From contig CAMUJH010000002.1 in NCBI GenBank assembly GCA_947089145.1, positions 1 through 64,000 on the forward strand: DNA of 64,000 bases. The letters run 5' to 3'. The translations under genes were made by a program, and so were the position numbers. The DNA comes from an uncultured Hungatella sp. (GTDB lineage Bacteria; Bacillota; Clostridia; Lachnospirales; Lachnospiraceae). The notes beneath the pieces are model-generated. The model was not told where the DNA came from, ran no database searches, and saw nothing but the letters and a program-made list of their open reading frames with translations. Below, piece by piece: positions 8,801 through 16,614 of the stretch (positions within the stretch are counted from its first letter, which is position 1; every line of letters starts with the position of its first letter).

Positions 8801-9569
8801 GATACCGCTGATACGCTGCCTCAATAGGCGCCCTGTAAGCCCCCTCCGTAAAGGCTACGTCCTTTAGCTCTGTCTGAAACGTAGTATGGCGGCAGTGGTC
8901 AGACCAGTAAGTATCCAAAACCCGGATCTCCGTCATGGTGGGATCTCTGTACTCCTCCCCTGCAAAGTAATTCTGGATATGCTTAAAATCCTTAAACGTC
9001 ATGGCAAGGTTCAGGGATTCATACAATTCGTTCAGTGCATCCTCCTTGAAGCCGCAGAACCCGTCAAATGTTTTTACATCGTCCGGAACATCAAACACCG
9101 TTACCAGGGTATCCGGCTTTTCACTGCCAGCTTCTCTGGAATCCACAGGGTTAATGCAGAACGATTTAATCGCTTTCTCCTGTTCCTCCGTCAGGCTTCC
9201 TGAAATCACATAGGTGGTTGCCGTCTTAATGACCGGCTCCTCATCCTCTCTCAAAAGCTTTACGCACTGCTGCGCAGAATCGGCCCTCTGATCAAACTGT
9301 CCCGGAAGGTACTCCACAGAAAATACCAGATCTGAGTCCTCTCTGGGGAAATCCTCTTCATACAAATAGTCCACAGGCGGCTCCGAAAAAATGGTTCCCA
9401 GGGCAGCGTCATAAGTCTCCCCGGACAGATTCTCAATATCATAACGAATCAGGACACGGACTTTAGTTACGGTCCCTATGTCCAGATAGTTTCCTATTTC
9501 TCCTGCCAGTTCACGGGCCTTTACGGCAAAATCCGGCTTCTTCTCAACGAAAATTCTTTTTACACTCAT
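5805..9569 (-). CDS. purL: Phosphoribosylformylglycinamidine synthase, single-chain type
   Basis: Catalyses the fourth step of purine synthesis: FGAR + ATP + glutamine to FGAM. At 1254 residues it is the fused form, carrying both the ATP-grasp-related synthase halves and a C-terminal class I glutaminase. The synthase region shows FKNETHNHPTEIEPFGGAAT and IGGKDSMSGTF. The glutaminase nucleophile is Cys1095 in LGICNGFQA and its partners are His1162 and Glu1164 in HGEGRF. It is the clostridial long clade rather than the B. subtilis PurLQS complex. No other pur gene is adjacent. GGAG lies 10 bases before the ATG. The 5' region shows no recognisable purine riboswitch. Confidence 0.95.
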   Translation of the reverse strand: MSVKRIFVEKKPDFAVKARELAGEIGNYLDIGTVTKVRVLIRYDIENLSGETYDAALGTIFSEPPVDYLYEEDFPREDSDLVFSVEYLPGQFDQRADSAQQCVKLLREDEEPVIKTATTYVISGSLTEEQEKAIKSFCINPVDSREAGSEKPDTLVTVFDVPDDVKTFDGFCGFKEDALNELYESLNLAMTFKDFKHIQNYFAGEEYRDPTMTEIRVLDTYWSDHCRHTTFQTELKDVAFTEGAYRAPIEAAYQRYLADREELYKGREDKFVCLMDLALLAMKKLRREGKLEDLEESDEINACSIVVPVEIDGITEEWLVNFKNETHNHPTEIEPFGGAATCLGGAIRDPLSGRTYVYQAMRVTGAADPRKSLKETLHGKLPQRKLVTGAASGYSSYGNQIGLATGYVKEIYHPDYVAKRMEIGAVMGAAPRKAVIRETSDPGNIIILLGGRTGRDGCGGATGSSKVHTESSIETCGAEVQKGNAPTERKIQRLFRRPEVSSLIRKCNDFGAGGVSVAIGELAAGLRIDLDKVPKKYAGLDGTEIAISESQERMAVVVQEKDVDTFLGYAAEENLEAVAVAVVTKEPRLVMNWRGKTIVDISRAFLDTNGAHQEASVVLEVPGKEGNPFADRADIPDVRGKWLKMLASLNVCSQKGLVEMFDGSIGAGSVLMPYGGKYQLTETQAMVAKLPVLRGRTDTVTMMSYGFDPYLSSWSPYHGAIYAVVSSVAKIVAAGGDYRKIRFTFQEYFRRMSEEPSRWSQPFAALLGAYDAQLGLGLPSIGGKDSMSGTFNDMDVVPTLVSFAVDVASSRHVITPEFKKAGNKIVVFRAQRNEYDLPRYEQLMEGYGKLSEDIKAGRIISAYAVERHGMAEAVSKMAFGNKLGVKVEHNVDPRDFFGAEFGSIVCEVPDGQVGNLAITYTLIGEVTDKGTLEYGSIRISMDEALEAWTGTLESVFPTKAGAEPADVPNELYDVKEKGGSVHICKHRTAKPHVFIPVFPGTNCEYDSARAFERAGATVTDRVFKNLSAGDIRDSVEAFKNEIAKAQIVMFPGGFSAGDEPEGSAKFFAAVFRNQVIKEEIEKLLYERDGLMLGICNGFQALMKLGLITEGRIEEQHSDSPTLTMNTIGRHVSKMVYTKVMTNKSPWLMGAQLGKVYCNPASHGEGRFVANDQWLKSLFANGQVCTQYVDDMGNPTMDEFWNPNGSYMAIEGIISPDGRIMGKMAHSERRGEAVAMNIYGEQDMRLFESGVEYFK

Positions 9570-9704
9570 GTGGATGGCGTCTCCTTCCTCGCATGGTTTC
9601 TTTTATGACCTAAAGCGTCCGGCATCGTTTTATGCGGGCTGGTCTGTTGATGGTTATGTATAGGATATCATAAGATTCCCCATAAGAAAAGGGAATTTCA
9701 TTCC

Positions 9705-10319
9705 TCACAGCTTTGATAAATGCTCCTGGTCATTTAATTCTGTTAATACAAACCGTTTTAAATCCCGGTCATACTCAACCGTGGAAATGCTTGCATTCCC
9801 CACGATAATGTCATCTTCCTCATCCCTGCCGGTGCCGTCAAGCATGTACTCCAGAAGAAACACCACTGTAGCCCCGTGGGATACCACTGCCACGTCGCCG
9901 TCGCCCTGTTCCAGGATATGGTTTATGGCTGCCTTGCACCTTTCATAGACCTGGGTCTGAGTTTCCCCACCCGGCGGCGCCACCTCCACCGGGCTTAAAT
10001 ACCACTGCTGCAGCTCCTTTGGGTATCTCTGTTCAATTTCCTCCATGGTCAGCCCTTCCCAGTACCCGTAATTTACTTCCTGCAGTTCGAAAAGCCCGTA
10101 TACCGGAACATTCTGGCTGTCCCCGATGGCTCTGGCTGTCTCATAGGCTCTTGACAGGGTGCTGGTAAAAACACGGCTTACCGGCCGTTTCTCCATGCCC
10201 TTTGCCAGACAGGCCGCCTGTCTTTTTCCCGTCTCATTGAGAGGGATGTCTGTACTTCCCTGGATCTTCCCCGCCACATTCCAGTCTGTCTGTCCATGGC
10301 GAATCAAATATAGCTTCAT
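9705..10319 (-). CDS. Histidine phosphatase family protein (phosphoglycerate mutase-like)
   Basis: 204 residues with the branch-1 signature LIRHGQTDWN at residues 5-14; His8 is the phospho-acceptor. The second histidine is in VVSHGATV near residue 150, and the acid sits in ELQEVNYGYWEG. Members dephosphorylate small metabolites (phosphoglycerates, cobalamin or nucleotide precursors); the substrate cannot be told from sequence and no cobalamin genes are near. AAGGAG precedes the ATG. Its start lies 13 bp past the stop of the sigma-like gene, so the two are probably cotranscribed. Confidence 0.9.
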   Translation of the reverse strand: MKLYLIRHGQTDWNVAGKIQGSTDIPLNETGKRQAACLAKGMEKRPVSRVFTSTLSRAYETARAIGDSQNVPVYGLFELQEVNYGYWEGLTMEEIEQRYPKELQQWYLSPVEVAPPGGETQTQVYERCKAAINHILEQGDGDVAVVSHGATVVFLLEYMLDGTGRDEEDDIIVGNASISTVEYDRDLKRFVLTELNDQEHLSKL

Positions 10320-10332
10320 CTTCTTACTCCTT

Positions 10333-10845
10333 CTAATCTCCCACCACGCTCATGGCGTCCAAAGTCAGTTTCATAATCTCCTTAACCGCATCCCCGGTCA
10401 GCTCCATCCTCTGGGCCAGCTCCTCCACGGTAGCCTCCCGTCCCAGTTCCTCTGCCATTTCCTGGGACACGTCCTTAAGCTTATTAACCCTGTCCAGCAT
10501 CTTCCTGGCAGTCTCCTGCTCTTTGGACTGTTCCTCCACTTCTGCCAAAAGAGCCTCCCTCACCCTGGCTCTGACAAAGTCCTCAAAACTCCCCTCCCTA
10601 TACTCTGCCACTGCCATCACAAGGGCCATGTTGGCTTCCTGCACCAGATCCCCTGCCAAAACCCCTCTGTTTAAATACTCCTGAACCATCTCCAGAACCA
10701 TCTTCAGGTTCCCCTCTATAATCCTGTCCTTAACAGCCGCATTTCCGCTTTCCAGTTCCTTTAACAGCCTTACATTTTCCGCCGCATCACAGCTTTTGAT
10801 CTCTTTTATTTCCTCCAGATACATCTGGAAAACATCTTCCCGCAT
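10333..10845 (-). CDS. Sigma-70-like protein lacking region 4
   Basis: About 170 residues from an ATG at 10845 (a TTG at 10884 would add 13 residues and overlap the upstream gene). The N-terminus DVFQMYLEEIKEI matches sigma region 1.2. The following part, NLKMVLEMVQEYLNRG then DLVQEANMALVMAV, matches region 2.1-2.2, the core-polymerase-binding helices. Region 2.3-2.4, which normally melts and reads the -10 element, is divergent (DFVRARVREALLAEVEEQ). A region-3-like helix pair EELAQRMELTGDAVKEI follows, then the chain stops: region 4, which reads the -35 element, is absent. It may bind core polymerase without acting as an ordinary promoter-specific sigma. It sits 28 bp past the endonuclease stop and before the phosphatase gene. 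Confidence 0.7.
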   Translation of the reverse strand: MREDVFQMYLEEIKEIKSCDAAENVRLLKELESGNAAVKDRIIEGNLKMVLEMVQEYLNRGVLAGDLVQEANMALVMAVAEYREGSFEDFVRARVREALLAEVEEQSKEQETARKMLDRVNKLKDVSQEMAEELGREATVEELAQRMELTGDAVKEIMKLTLDAMSVVGD

Positions 10846-10873
10846 CTCTTTTCCCACACTCTCTTTACTATTT

Positions 10874-12142
10874 TTACTGGACAAGGCTCAAAATCCAGTT
10901 TATCCACCCGGTAATTGTAGATGATCTCCGCACATAAGTGCTTTCCGCCTCTACATGATAAAGGTCTGCCTGTCTCATAATCCGAACAATCATTTTCTTA
11001 TCCGGCATCTCCCCCCGCTGCAAATACAATTTCAGAGTTTCGTGAAATGCCCTATGCCTTAATATCTGTGTCACAATGGCCAGCTGCCGTTTTGAATACT
11101 CCAGCTCCATAATATAAGTTCCGCAGGAAGACAGCCGAAACAAAATATCCCCGTGAGCATCCCGGTCTTTGTCAATAAGCCCCAAATATCTTCCTGCATC
11201 CGTATAGTAATTGGTCTGGCGTTCGTCAAAGCCATATTCCCAGGTAATGTCCTGCTTTGTCATAGGTTTCTCATTTAAGAGTTCCATAAGATTAATGATC
11301 CAGGGCATGCGATCAGCCTGGGGAAAGGGTACAGGAGGCTCCCGGGTGAAGGGAACTGTCTTCAGAAGCTTTTCAATGTCCGACAGATGAATTTCAGCTG
11401 CGATCCCATAATTTTTCTGCTTAACCAGACGCAGGGAGCTGTAATTTCCCGGATCATCAAATTGATACTGATACAGATGAAATACGCCGTTTGAAAAAAT
11501 CAGAAAAACCGTCTTCACATTTTTCGTTACCCGGCCATTCCAGGCACGGTACGGGTAGTAAAGCTGCCGTACAAGAAAATCGTCTGACAGATCTCTCTTT
11601 GCCTCAAAAAGAGATAGATAATGAATCCCCTCATAAGCGGCGTCAATTTCGATCTGGGAGTTATTTACCGCAATGTGCCTTGTTCCGGATTTCGTATCAA
11701 TGTCAAATCCAAAACTGCCGGAGCTCATTCGCCCGCTGACAGTAGGCACAAGCATGTCATCTTCCAGGAAATCATTCAGCAGGCCGCAGGCATTTGCATA
11801 GTTTAAGGCAATGGCTTCACTTACAAGAAATTTGGGCATCAAGCTCTGAATATGGGGCGGAGCTGAGATCTTGTGCACCTGGCTGTCAGGTTCCTCAAAC
11901 TCCTTATACGCAGAAAAAGAAGCGATCACATAATCGCCCCGGGCTATAGGCAAGATCGCCAGGTTATTCTGGGCGAAAAGCCATGGAAGGTTTACTCTAT
12001 GGTCAAACTTGGTCATAAGCCTGGGTTCCCGGAACTCTTTGATCTGATTTGCCGATATGATAAACTGGCCTTTCTTTTCTATCTCGTCAAGAATACGGTA
12101 TTTATGAAACAGCTTCTCCCACGCAGCATCATTCAATCCCAT
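10874..12142 (-). CDS. Putative type II restriction endonuclease, PD-(D/E)xK fold
   Basis: 422 residues, translated by overlap with the methylase (14-bp overlap at 12129-12142). A PD-(D/E)xK-type site is visible: Asp167 in EIDAAYEG, then Glu180 and Lys182 in LFEAK. Downstream, around residues 290-330, MTKQDITWEYGFDERQ reads as a winged-helix segment, and a basic helical tail follows. Pairing with a Dam-type adenine methylase and coupled translation are what one expects of a restriction enzyme. It is much larger than DpnII or MboI (about 280 residues) and not obviously their homologue. If the methylase marks GATC, cleavage at GATC would follow, but neither is shown by sequence alone. Confidence 0.7.
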   Translation of the reverse strand: MGLNDAAWEKLFHKYRILDEIEKKGQFIISANQIKEFREPRLMTKFDHRVNLPWLFAQNNLAILPIARGDYVIASFSAYKEFEEPDSQVHKISAPPHIQSLMPKFLVSEAIALNYANACGLLNDFLEDDMLVPTVSGRMSSGSFGFDIDTKSGTRHIAVNNSQIEIDAAYEGIHYLSLFEAKRDLSDDFLVRQLYYPYRAWNGRVTKNVKTVFLIFSNGVFHLYQYQFDDPGNYSSLRLVKQKNYGIAAEIHLSDIEKLLKTVPFTREPPVPFPQADRMPWIINLMELLNEKPMTKQDITWEYGFDERQTNYYTDAGRYLGLIDKDRDAHGDILFRLSSCGTYIMELEYSKRQLAIVTQILRHRAFHETLKLYLQRGEMPDKKMIVRIMRQADLYHVEAESTYVRRSSTITGWINWILSLVQ

Positions 12143-12971
12143 AATTTCTCACAAGCACCTCCTCAATGGCTCCGCGCTTGGTTGCATCAGAATTAATAGC
12201 CCGTTTTGCCTTGACAATCACAACTTTGTAATCCTGATACAAATCTTTTATAAACTCTGTTGCTGAATTTGACAGCAGAAACTTTACATTTCGCTTTGAC
12301 AGCTCGTCACAGCAGCGTTTTAAGCGGATCTGTTCATCCCTGTCAAATCCGCCTTTGCTGTACCCTGTAAAACTTGCGGTGTCGGAAACCGGATCGTAAG
12401 GCGGGTCCAGATAAACAAATCCGCCCTTTCCAACCCGATCCAGCGTCTCGGCAAAGTCCTCATTGTAAAATTCAATATTTTTTGTATTAAAATATTTATT
12501 TACAGCCCTCAGCACAGGTTCATTGACAATATTCGGGTTTTTATAATGTCCGAACGGCGAATTAAACTCACCGGAGGAGTTTACCCGGAACAGTCCGTTA
12601 AAGCAGGTTTTGTTTAAGTAAATGGTTCTTGAGGCCTTTTCCACCTGGGATAACGCCTGATACCCTGCCTTGTCCCGGTCCAAATCCCGTATGGCGTAAA
12701 AATATTCCGATGTGTTCTCATGCTTTTTCAGAGATTCAATCAAAGATTCCACGTCATCACGGATAACCCTGTAAACCGTAATCAAATCGGAATTCAGATC
12801 ATTAACAATAGCTTTTGACGGCTGAACAGAAAACAGGACCGCGCCTCCCCCTAAAAACGGCTCGCAGTAAGAAGTAATCCGTTTCGGAAGCATCGGGGTA
12901 ATCTCATCTAAAAGCTGTCGCTTGCCGCCAACCCATTTTACAACCGGGGCAACTGATTTATTCTTTGCCAT
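12129..12971 (-). CDS. Dam-family DNA adenine methyltransferase
   Basis: N6-adenine methylase of the alpha group (Dam/DpnM). The SAM-binding segment KWVGGKRQLL is at residues 12-21, followed by CEPFLGGGAVLF; the catalytic motif is DPPY at residues 189-192. The 280-residue length fits DpnM. The ATG at 12971 is preferred over an upstream GTG at 12980 because GGGGAGG is eight bases ahead of it. Similarity to DpnM suggests GATC as the target. First gene of the restriction-modification operon, followed by the endonuclease with overlapping frames, so the protective enzyme is made first. Confidence 0.9.
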   Translation of the reverse strand: MAKNKSVAPVVKWVGGKRQLLDEITPMLPKRITSYCEPFLGGGAVLFSVQPSKAIVNDLNSDLITVYRVIRDDVESLIESLKKHENTSEYFYAIRDLDRDKAGYQALSQVEKASRTIYLNKTCFNGLFRVNSSGEFNSPFGHYKNPNIVNEPVLRAVNKYFNTKNIEFYNEDFAETLDRVGKGGFVYLDPPYDPVSDTASFTGYSKGGFDRDEQIRLKRCCDELSKRNVKFLLSNSATEFIKDLYQDYKVVIVKAKRAINSDATKRGAIEEVLVRNYGIE

Positions 12972-13055
12972 CACATACACCTCCCCTGCTCATAAGACAC
13001 GCCGTCAAAAGCTCAAGTTCCTTTAACGAAGTGACATTGTCATAAAATCGCTACC

Positions 13056-13084
13056 ATTATATCAGAAACATATCTTCACCGCAA
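13056..13084 (-). promoter_or_regulatory. Promoter of the restriction-modification operon
   Basis: On the minus strand TTGCGG (13084-13079), a 17-base spacer, then TATAAT (13061-13056), about 85 bp before the methylase ATG. Confidence 0.55.
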
Positions 13085-13119
13085 TCTGTCTGCCGCAAAA
13101 ATTTATTCCGGAGGCAAAA

Positions 13120-13197
13120 AGGGGAGGTTGTAACCATACCGGATTTTTACGATCTGCAGCCGTTTAAATGGGGTATGATTGCCAGCCTCCTTTTAGT
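13120..13197. repeat. Imperfect long inverted repeat
   Basis: GGGGAGGTTGTAACCATACC near 13121 faces GGTATGATTGCCAGCCTCC near 13175, able to pair with a few mismatches around a 35-base centre. It lies between the Rpn-type gene and the methylase promoter. No T run of note follows; function unknown. Confidence 0.35.
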
Positions 13198-13257
13198 TTT
13201 TGTGTTGTTCCGGTTTAAATCCGGCTAATAATTTGGTGTAAAAATTGGTGTATGAAT

Positions 13258-14115
13258 TTACGCCATTGTGTAAACTTCCTTTTCCCATGATTTGACAGTC
13301 TCAACAGGAAGTTCTAAAACCTCTGCAATTTCTTCCGGAGAATCACCTCTCTTTAGCATATTTTTGGCAGTTCTTTTAGCGCGCTCCATATCGCCTTCAT
13401 CCATCAGCATTTTTCCAACTTGTGTCATGCTCAACACCTCCTTGATATATCTTTGCGTTTCTTTGGTAATTACCTTATCAGTAAATGATAAGATTCCGGC
13501 GAGAGCAAAAGATTCCTGCTCCTTATCCGGTATCTGTCTTGCCAGATGTACACATTCCTTGATGGCTTCCTGTTTCTTTTCCTCACCCTTGTAGGTTAAG
13601 GGCAGCAATACCAGATGCATAAGAACTTCATCGGACACATTTTTCTCTGCAATACAGGTTCTGGCATGTTCCAGCCATTCTTCGGAGGGAACGCCGGTCA
13701 GATAAGAGGGCTCTGTCTGTATACTGCAGGCTGTCCGGGTGAGGGAAACTTCCGCTTTCTCAATATCTGCAGTATATAATACCATCATATGGATATCAGG
13801 TTCTTCTCCTTCTTTTAAATACCGGGCGATAACATCCATGATGTACTGGCCGTATTTGGTAAAATTGGATTTCTTGTAGGCACTTTCATAGTCTAAAATT
13901 GCTACGCTGCCGTCTTCCAGTATAAACAAGTTGTCCATCCGAAGTTCTCTTGCCTGCACAATGGGAATATTGGTAGGTTTTGTATCCACCACCTTCAACT
14001 CGCTTTTCAGGCCAAACAAAGAGAGCGGTTTTCCCTTCATCTGCTGTCCAAAAAGCTTGGAAACAATGTCTTTGTTTTGGTATGCAATACTGGTGTCGGT
14101 ATCTCTTAAGTCCAT
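13258..14115 (-). CDS. Rpn-family recombination-promoting nuclease/putative transposase-like protein
   Basis: 285 residues. The centre, MDNLFILEDGSVAILDYESAY, fits the PD-(D/E)xK pattern of the PDDEXK_2/Rpn families (D of ILDYES with a downstream acidic residue), although the usual ExK lysine reads ES here. The C-terminal third, GDMERAKRTAKNMLKRG followed by SPEEIAEVLELPVETV, is a small HTH-like module typical of clostridial members. These proteins are RecA-independent DNA nucleases related to transposases and often occur in many copies. It stands alone, downstream of the dispersed tail repeat at 14241-14272 and before the restriction-modification genes, an accessory setting. Confidence 0.75.
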   Translation of the reverse strand: MDLRDTDTSIAYQNKDIVSKLFGQQMKGKPLSLFGLKSELKVVDTKPTNIPIVQARELRMDNLFILEDGSVAILDYESAYKKSNFTKYGQYIMDVIARYLKEGEEPDIHMMVLYTADIEKAEVSLTRTACSIQTEPSYLTGVPSEEWLEHARTCIAEKNVSDEVLMHLVLLPLTYKGEEKKQEAIKECVHLARQIPDKEQESFALAGILSFTDKVITKETQRYIKEVLSMTQVGKMLMDEGDMERAKRTAKNMLKRGDSPEEIAEVLELPVETVKSWEKEVYTMA

Positions 14116-14240
14116 TCTGTCCCCTTTTCTTCAAAATATCTATCCAAATTTCTCTTTTGATCTATAGTTCCATTATACGCTTTATCGGCTTACTATCGCA
14201 ACCTTTTCTTTGAATTTTCCCGCATTCTCTTTATTATCAC

Positions 14241-14309
14241 CAGTTTACAGCTTTTCGATTTTTGAAAAATAAATAAGCCTACCTTGTACTTGGCTCTCCG
14301 GGTAGGCTT
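14241..14309 (-). repeat. Hairpin plus conserved tail repeat, copy 1
   Basis: On the minus strand a hairpin AAGCCTACC / GGTAGGCTT (14309-14275) is followed by a T-rich tail ending in GTAAACTG at 14241. The 33-base tail recurs at 29806-29838 with two or three differences, also directly after a hairpin. The hairpin can act as a terminator. The rest of 14310-14545 holds a second hairpin (CCGGCCCGC / GCGGACCGG, about 14414-14443) and no gene. Confidence 0.6.
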
Positions 14310-14545
14310 TTGCTAATCCAGGGGGCTAACCACTTTGTACCCAGAGGGATTGTCTAAAACAACCTGGATGAAAAAACAAATGCCGCAAAACCCCTGATTT
14401 ATTAACAAAAAACCGGCCCGCCTGCCAAAAGACAAGCGGACCGGATAAAAAGGGGAGGATAAGTATTAATTTTCTCTTTCGTACTACTGTCATTATGTCC
14501 TGTCAGAGGAAATCTATTCACATTTTTCAAAATTTTTTAAAATGA

Positions 14546-14574
14546 TTGCCAATACCCGCCAACTATTATACAAT
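14546..14574 (+). promoter_or_regulatory. Promoter of the PPi-phosphofructokinase gene
   Basis: TTGCCA (14546-14551), 17-base spacer, TACAAT (14569-14574). The ATG is about 100 bp downstream with ribosome site AAGGAG at 14663-14668. Confidence 0.6.
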
Positions 14575-14677
14575 AAGAAGTGTGCTGAATGCACATGCAG
14601 ATCTGCAGCCTGTCTGCAGGAAATCTCATATCAAAAACGCATGCAAAACCATAAGGAAATATAAGGAGATTCCCACT

Positions 14678-15898
14678 ATGAAGAAAAATATCCTTGTTGG
14701 ACAGTCCGGCGGCCCGACCGCTGCGATCAACGCCAGCCTTTACGGCGTGGTTACCGAGGGAATGAACCACTTAGACGAGATCGAGCACGTATACGGCATG
14801 GTCAACGGCATTGAAGGATTTTTAAAAGACACTTATTTGGATCTTTCCGAAGACCTGACTCAAAAAGAGCTGGATCTGATAAAGCTGACCCCAGCCGCCT
14901 ATCTGGGTTCCTGCCGCTATAAGCTGCCGAAAGATCTGACCTCCCCCCTTTACCCCACGCTTTTTAGAAAGCTGGATGCCTTAGAGATCGGTTACTTTTT
15001 CTATATCGGCGGAAATGACTCCATGGACACTGTCAGCAAGCTGTCCCGGTATGCCGCCCAGGTAGGATCTCCCATTCGTTTTATCGGTATCCCCAAGACC
15101 ATTGACAATGATCTGATGCTGACCGATCACACTCCCGGCTACGGAAGCGCCGCCAAATACGTGGCATCCACGGTGCGGGAGATTGCGCTGGACGCTTCCG
15201 TGTACCAGCAGCAGGCCGTAACCATCATCGAGCTTATGGGCCGCGGCGCAGGATGGCTGTCAGCCGCCAGCGTCCTTGCGAGAAAATACGAAGGCGACAA
15301 CCCGCTTCTCATCTACCTGCCGGAAGCTCCCTTTGACTTCCAAAGCTTTTCCCGGGATCTTACAGATGCCCTCCGCCAGCGGCCGGATGTCATCGTCTGC
15401 GTATCTGAGGGAATCTCTGATGTAAGCGGGCGTCTGATCTGCGAGTACAATGACGAGGCAAGGCTGGACAGTTTCGGCCATAAGATGCTTACAGGCTGCG
15501 GCAAGGTTCTTGAAAATTTTGTCCACAACCATTTCGGCATCAAAGCCCGCTCCGTAGAACTCAATGTAAGCCAGCGCTGTTCCGGCATGATCCTGTCCGA
15601 AACCGATATCCTGGAGGCGGCTTTGGCCGGAGCCTTCGGCGTCTGCGCCGCCCTGGAGGGAACCACCGGAAAAATGGTGACCTTTCACCGCACCCCGGAC
15701 ACGCCATATGCCATAGAATGCTCCCTGGCAGACGTAAATCAGGTCTGCAACCGGGAGAAGCCATTCCCAAAGGACTGGATCACCTGTCACGGAAGCAACA
15801 TTTCCCCCGATTTCCACTCCTACGTCCTCCCTCTGATCCAGGGGGAGCCGAAGCGTGCCATGAGCCAGGGGCTTCCCGTCTACGCTTACCGAAAGTAA
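14678..15898 (+). CDS. Pyrophosphate-dependent 6-phosphofructokinase
   Basis: 406 residues from the ATG at 14678, chosen by the AAGGAG eight bases ahead. It phosphorylates fructose 6-phosphate, a committing step of glycolysis. The nucleotide-type motif is GGNDSMD at 111-117: Asp114 replaces the glycine of ATP-dependent enzymes, and Lys140 in PKTIDND is the second marker of PPi use. The length matches PPi-PFKs, longer than ATP-PfkA (about 320). The reaction is reversible, so it can serve both glycolysis and gluconeogenesis. Monocistronic, with a strong terminator after it. Confidence 0.92.
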   Translation: MKKNILVGQSGGPTAAINASLYGVVTEGMNHLDEIEHVYGMVNGIEGFLKDTYLDLSEDLTQKELDLIKLTPAAYLGSCRYKLPKDLTSPLYPTLFRKLDALEIGYFFYIGGNDSMDTVSKLSRYAAQVGSPIRFIGIPKTIDNDLMLTDHTPGYGSAAKYVASTVREIALDASVYQQQAVTIIELMGRGAGWLSAASVLARKYEGDNPLLIYLPEAPFDFQSFSRDLTDALRQRPDVIVCVSEGISDVSGRLICEYNDEARLDSFGHKMLTGCGKVLENFVHNHFGIKARSVELNVSQRCSGMILSETDILEAALAGAFGVCAALEGTTGKMVTFHRTPDTPYAIECSLADVNQVCNREKPFPKDWITCHGSNISPDFHSYVLPLIQGEPKRAMSQGLPVYAYRK

Positions 15899-15922
15899 CA
15901 TTTCATTGCTTCCTATAACCAA

Positions 15923-15963
15923 AAACCGCCCCATCCTTAAACCAGATGGGGCAGTTTCTTTTG
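15923..15963 (+). terminator. Terminator of the PPi-PFK gene
   Basis: AAACCGCCCCATC (15923-15935) pairs with GATGGGGCAGTTT (15945-15957), one mismatch, followed by CTTTT. Because of the A run on the left it can also serve the convergent Nudix gene. Confidence 0.75.
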
Positions 15964-16014
15964 GCTTTCTAATTCTCCTTCTTTTGTTCCCGCTGTTTCT
16001 ATCCAAAAATATCA

Positions 16015-16467
16015 TCAGAAATATTTCCTGGAACCCCAAAGATTGTTCTTCTTCAGCTCCAGATACTCATTATAAGCCTTCTCCAAAATCTGCTTCTCAT
16101 TGGAAAATTTCAGCAGATGGTAAGCTTCATAAAACTTGTAGTACCCGGAATCCATAAAATACTCCTCGCGCTGTGGTTTACTGTAGTAGCTGTCCGCCAT
16201 CATCAGATACCAATGAACATCTTTCTCCACCATATCCTGAGGCGTGTTAAAGGAATACTGGCTTTTGCCAATATATTTAATAATGGAAGCCGTAACGCCG
16301 GTTTCTTCCTTTACCTCGCGCAGGGCCGTCTCCTTGTATTCCTCTCCCTCCTCCACAGTCCCCTTCGGCAAAACCCAACCCTCGTATTTGTTCTTATAGT
16401 TCTTATACAATACAAGAATCTTACCTCGAAATATAACCACACCGCCACAGCTCGTTGCCTCTATCAT
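16015..16467 (-). CDS. Nudix hydrolase
   Basis: 150 residues from the ATG at 16467, which has AGGAGG seven bases ahead (an upstream in-frame start lacks one). The Nudix box runs G-T-V-E-E-G-E ... REVKEETGV, with the metal-binding REVKEE intact. It begins at about residue 36 after LPKG. Such enzymes hydrolyse nucleoside diphosphates linked to another group; the LPKGTVEEGE context is typical of Ap4A/diadenosine hydrolase-like or general housecleaning members, but the substrate is not certain. Last gene in the direction of the PBP/SEDS group, with a gap of about 150 bp. Confidence 0.88.
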   Translation of the reverse strand: MIEATSCGGVVIFRGKILVLYKNYKNKYEGWVLPKGTVEEGEEYKETALREVKEETGVTASIIKYIGKSQYSFNTPQDMVEKDVHWYLMMADSYYSKPQREEYFMDSGYYKFYEAYHLLKFSNEKQILEKAYNEYLELKKNNLWGSRKYF

Positions 16468-16614
16468 TGCAATTCCTCCTGCCCGGAGCACGAAAATACG
16501 CTCCCTGGTGTGTCAGCAGAACATTCGCAGAAACATAAAAGCAGTTTCCGCAAGCGCTCTCAACATAGACTGAGGTAAGTATACCGCATTTTTCCGGGAT
16601 ATGCAAGCCACGTT

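Noticed and set aside
9570..9704. Possible purine riboswitch upstream of purL
   Set aside because: The expected aptamer core and terminator were not found; only weak promoter-like words are present.
13120..13230. Short membrane-peptide frame on the plus strand (MIASLLLVFVLFRFKSG)
   Set aside because: Only 17 codons, no ribosome site before its ATG, and it overlaps an inverted repeat.
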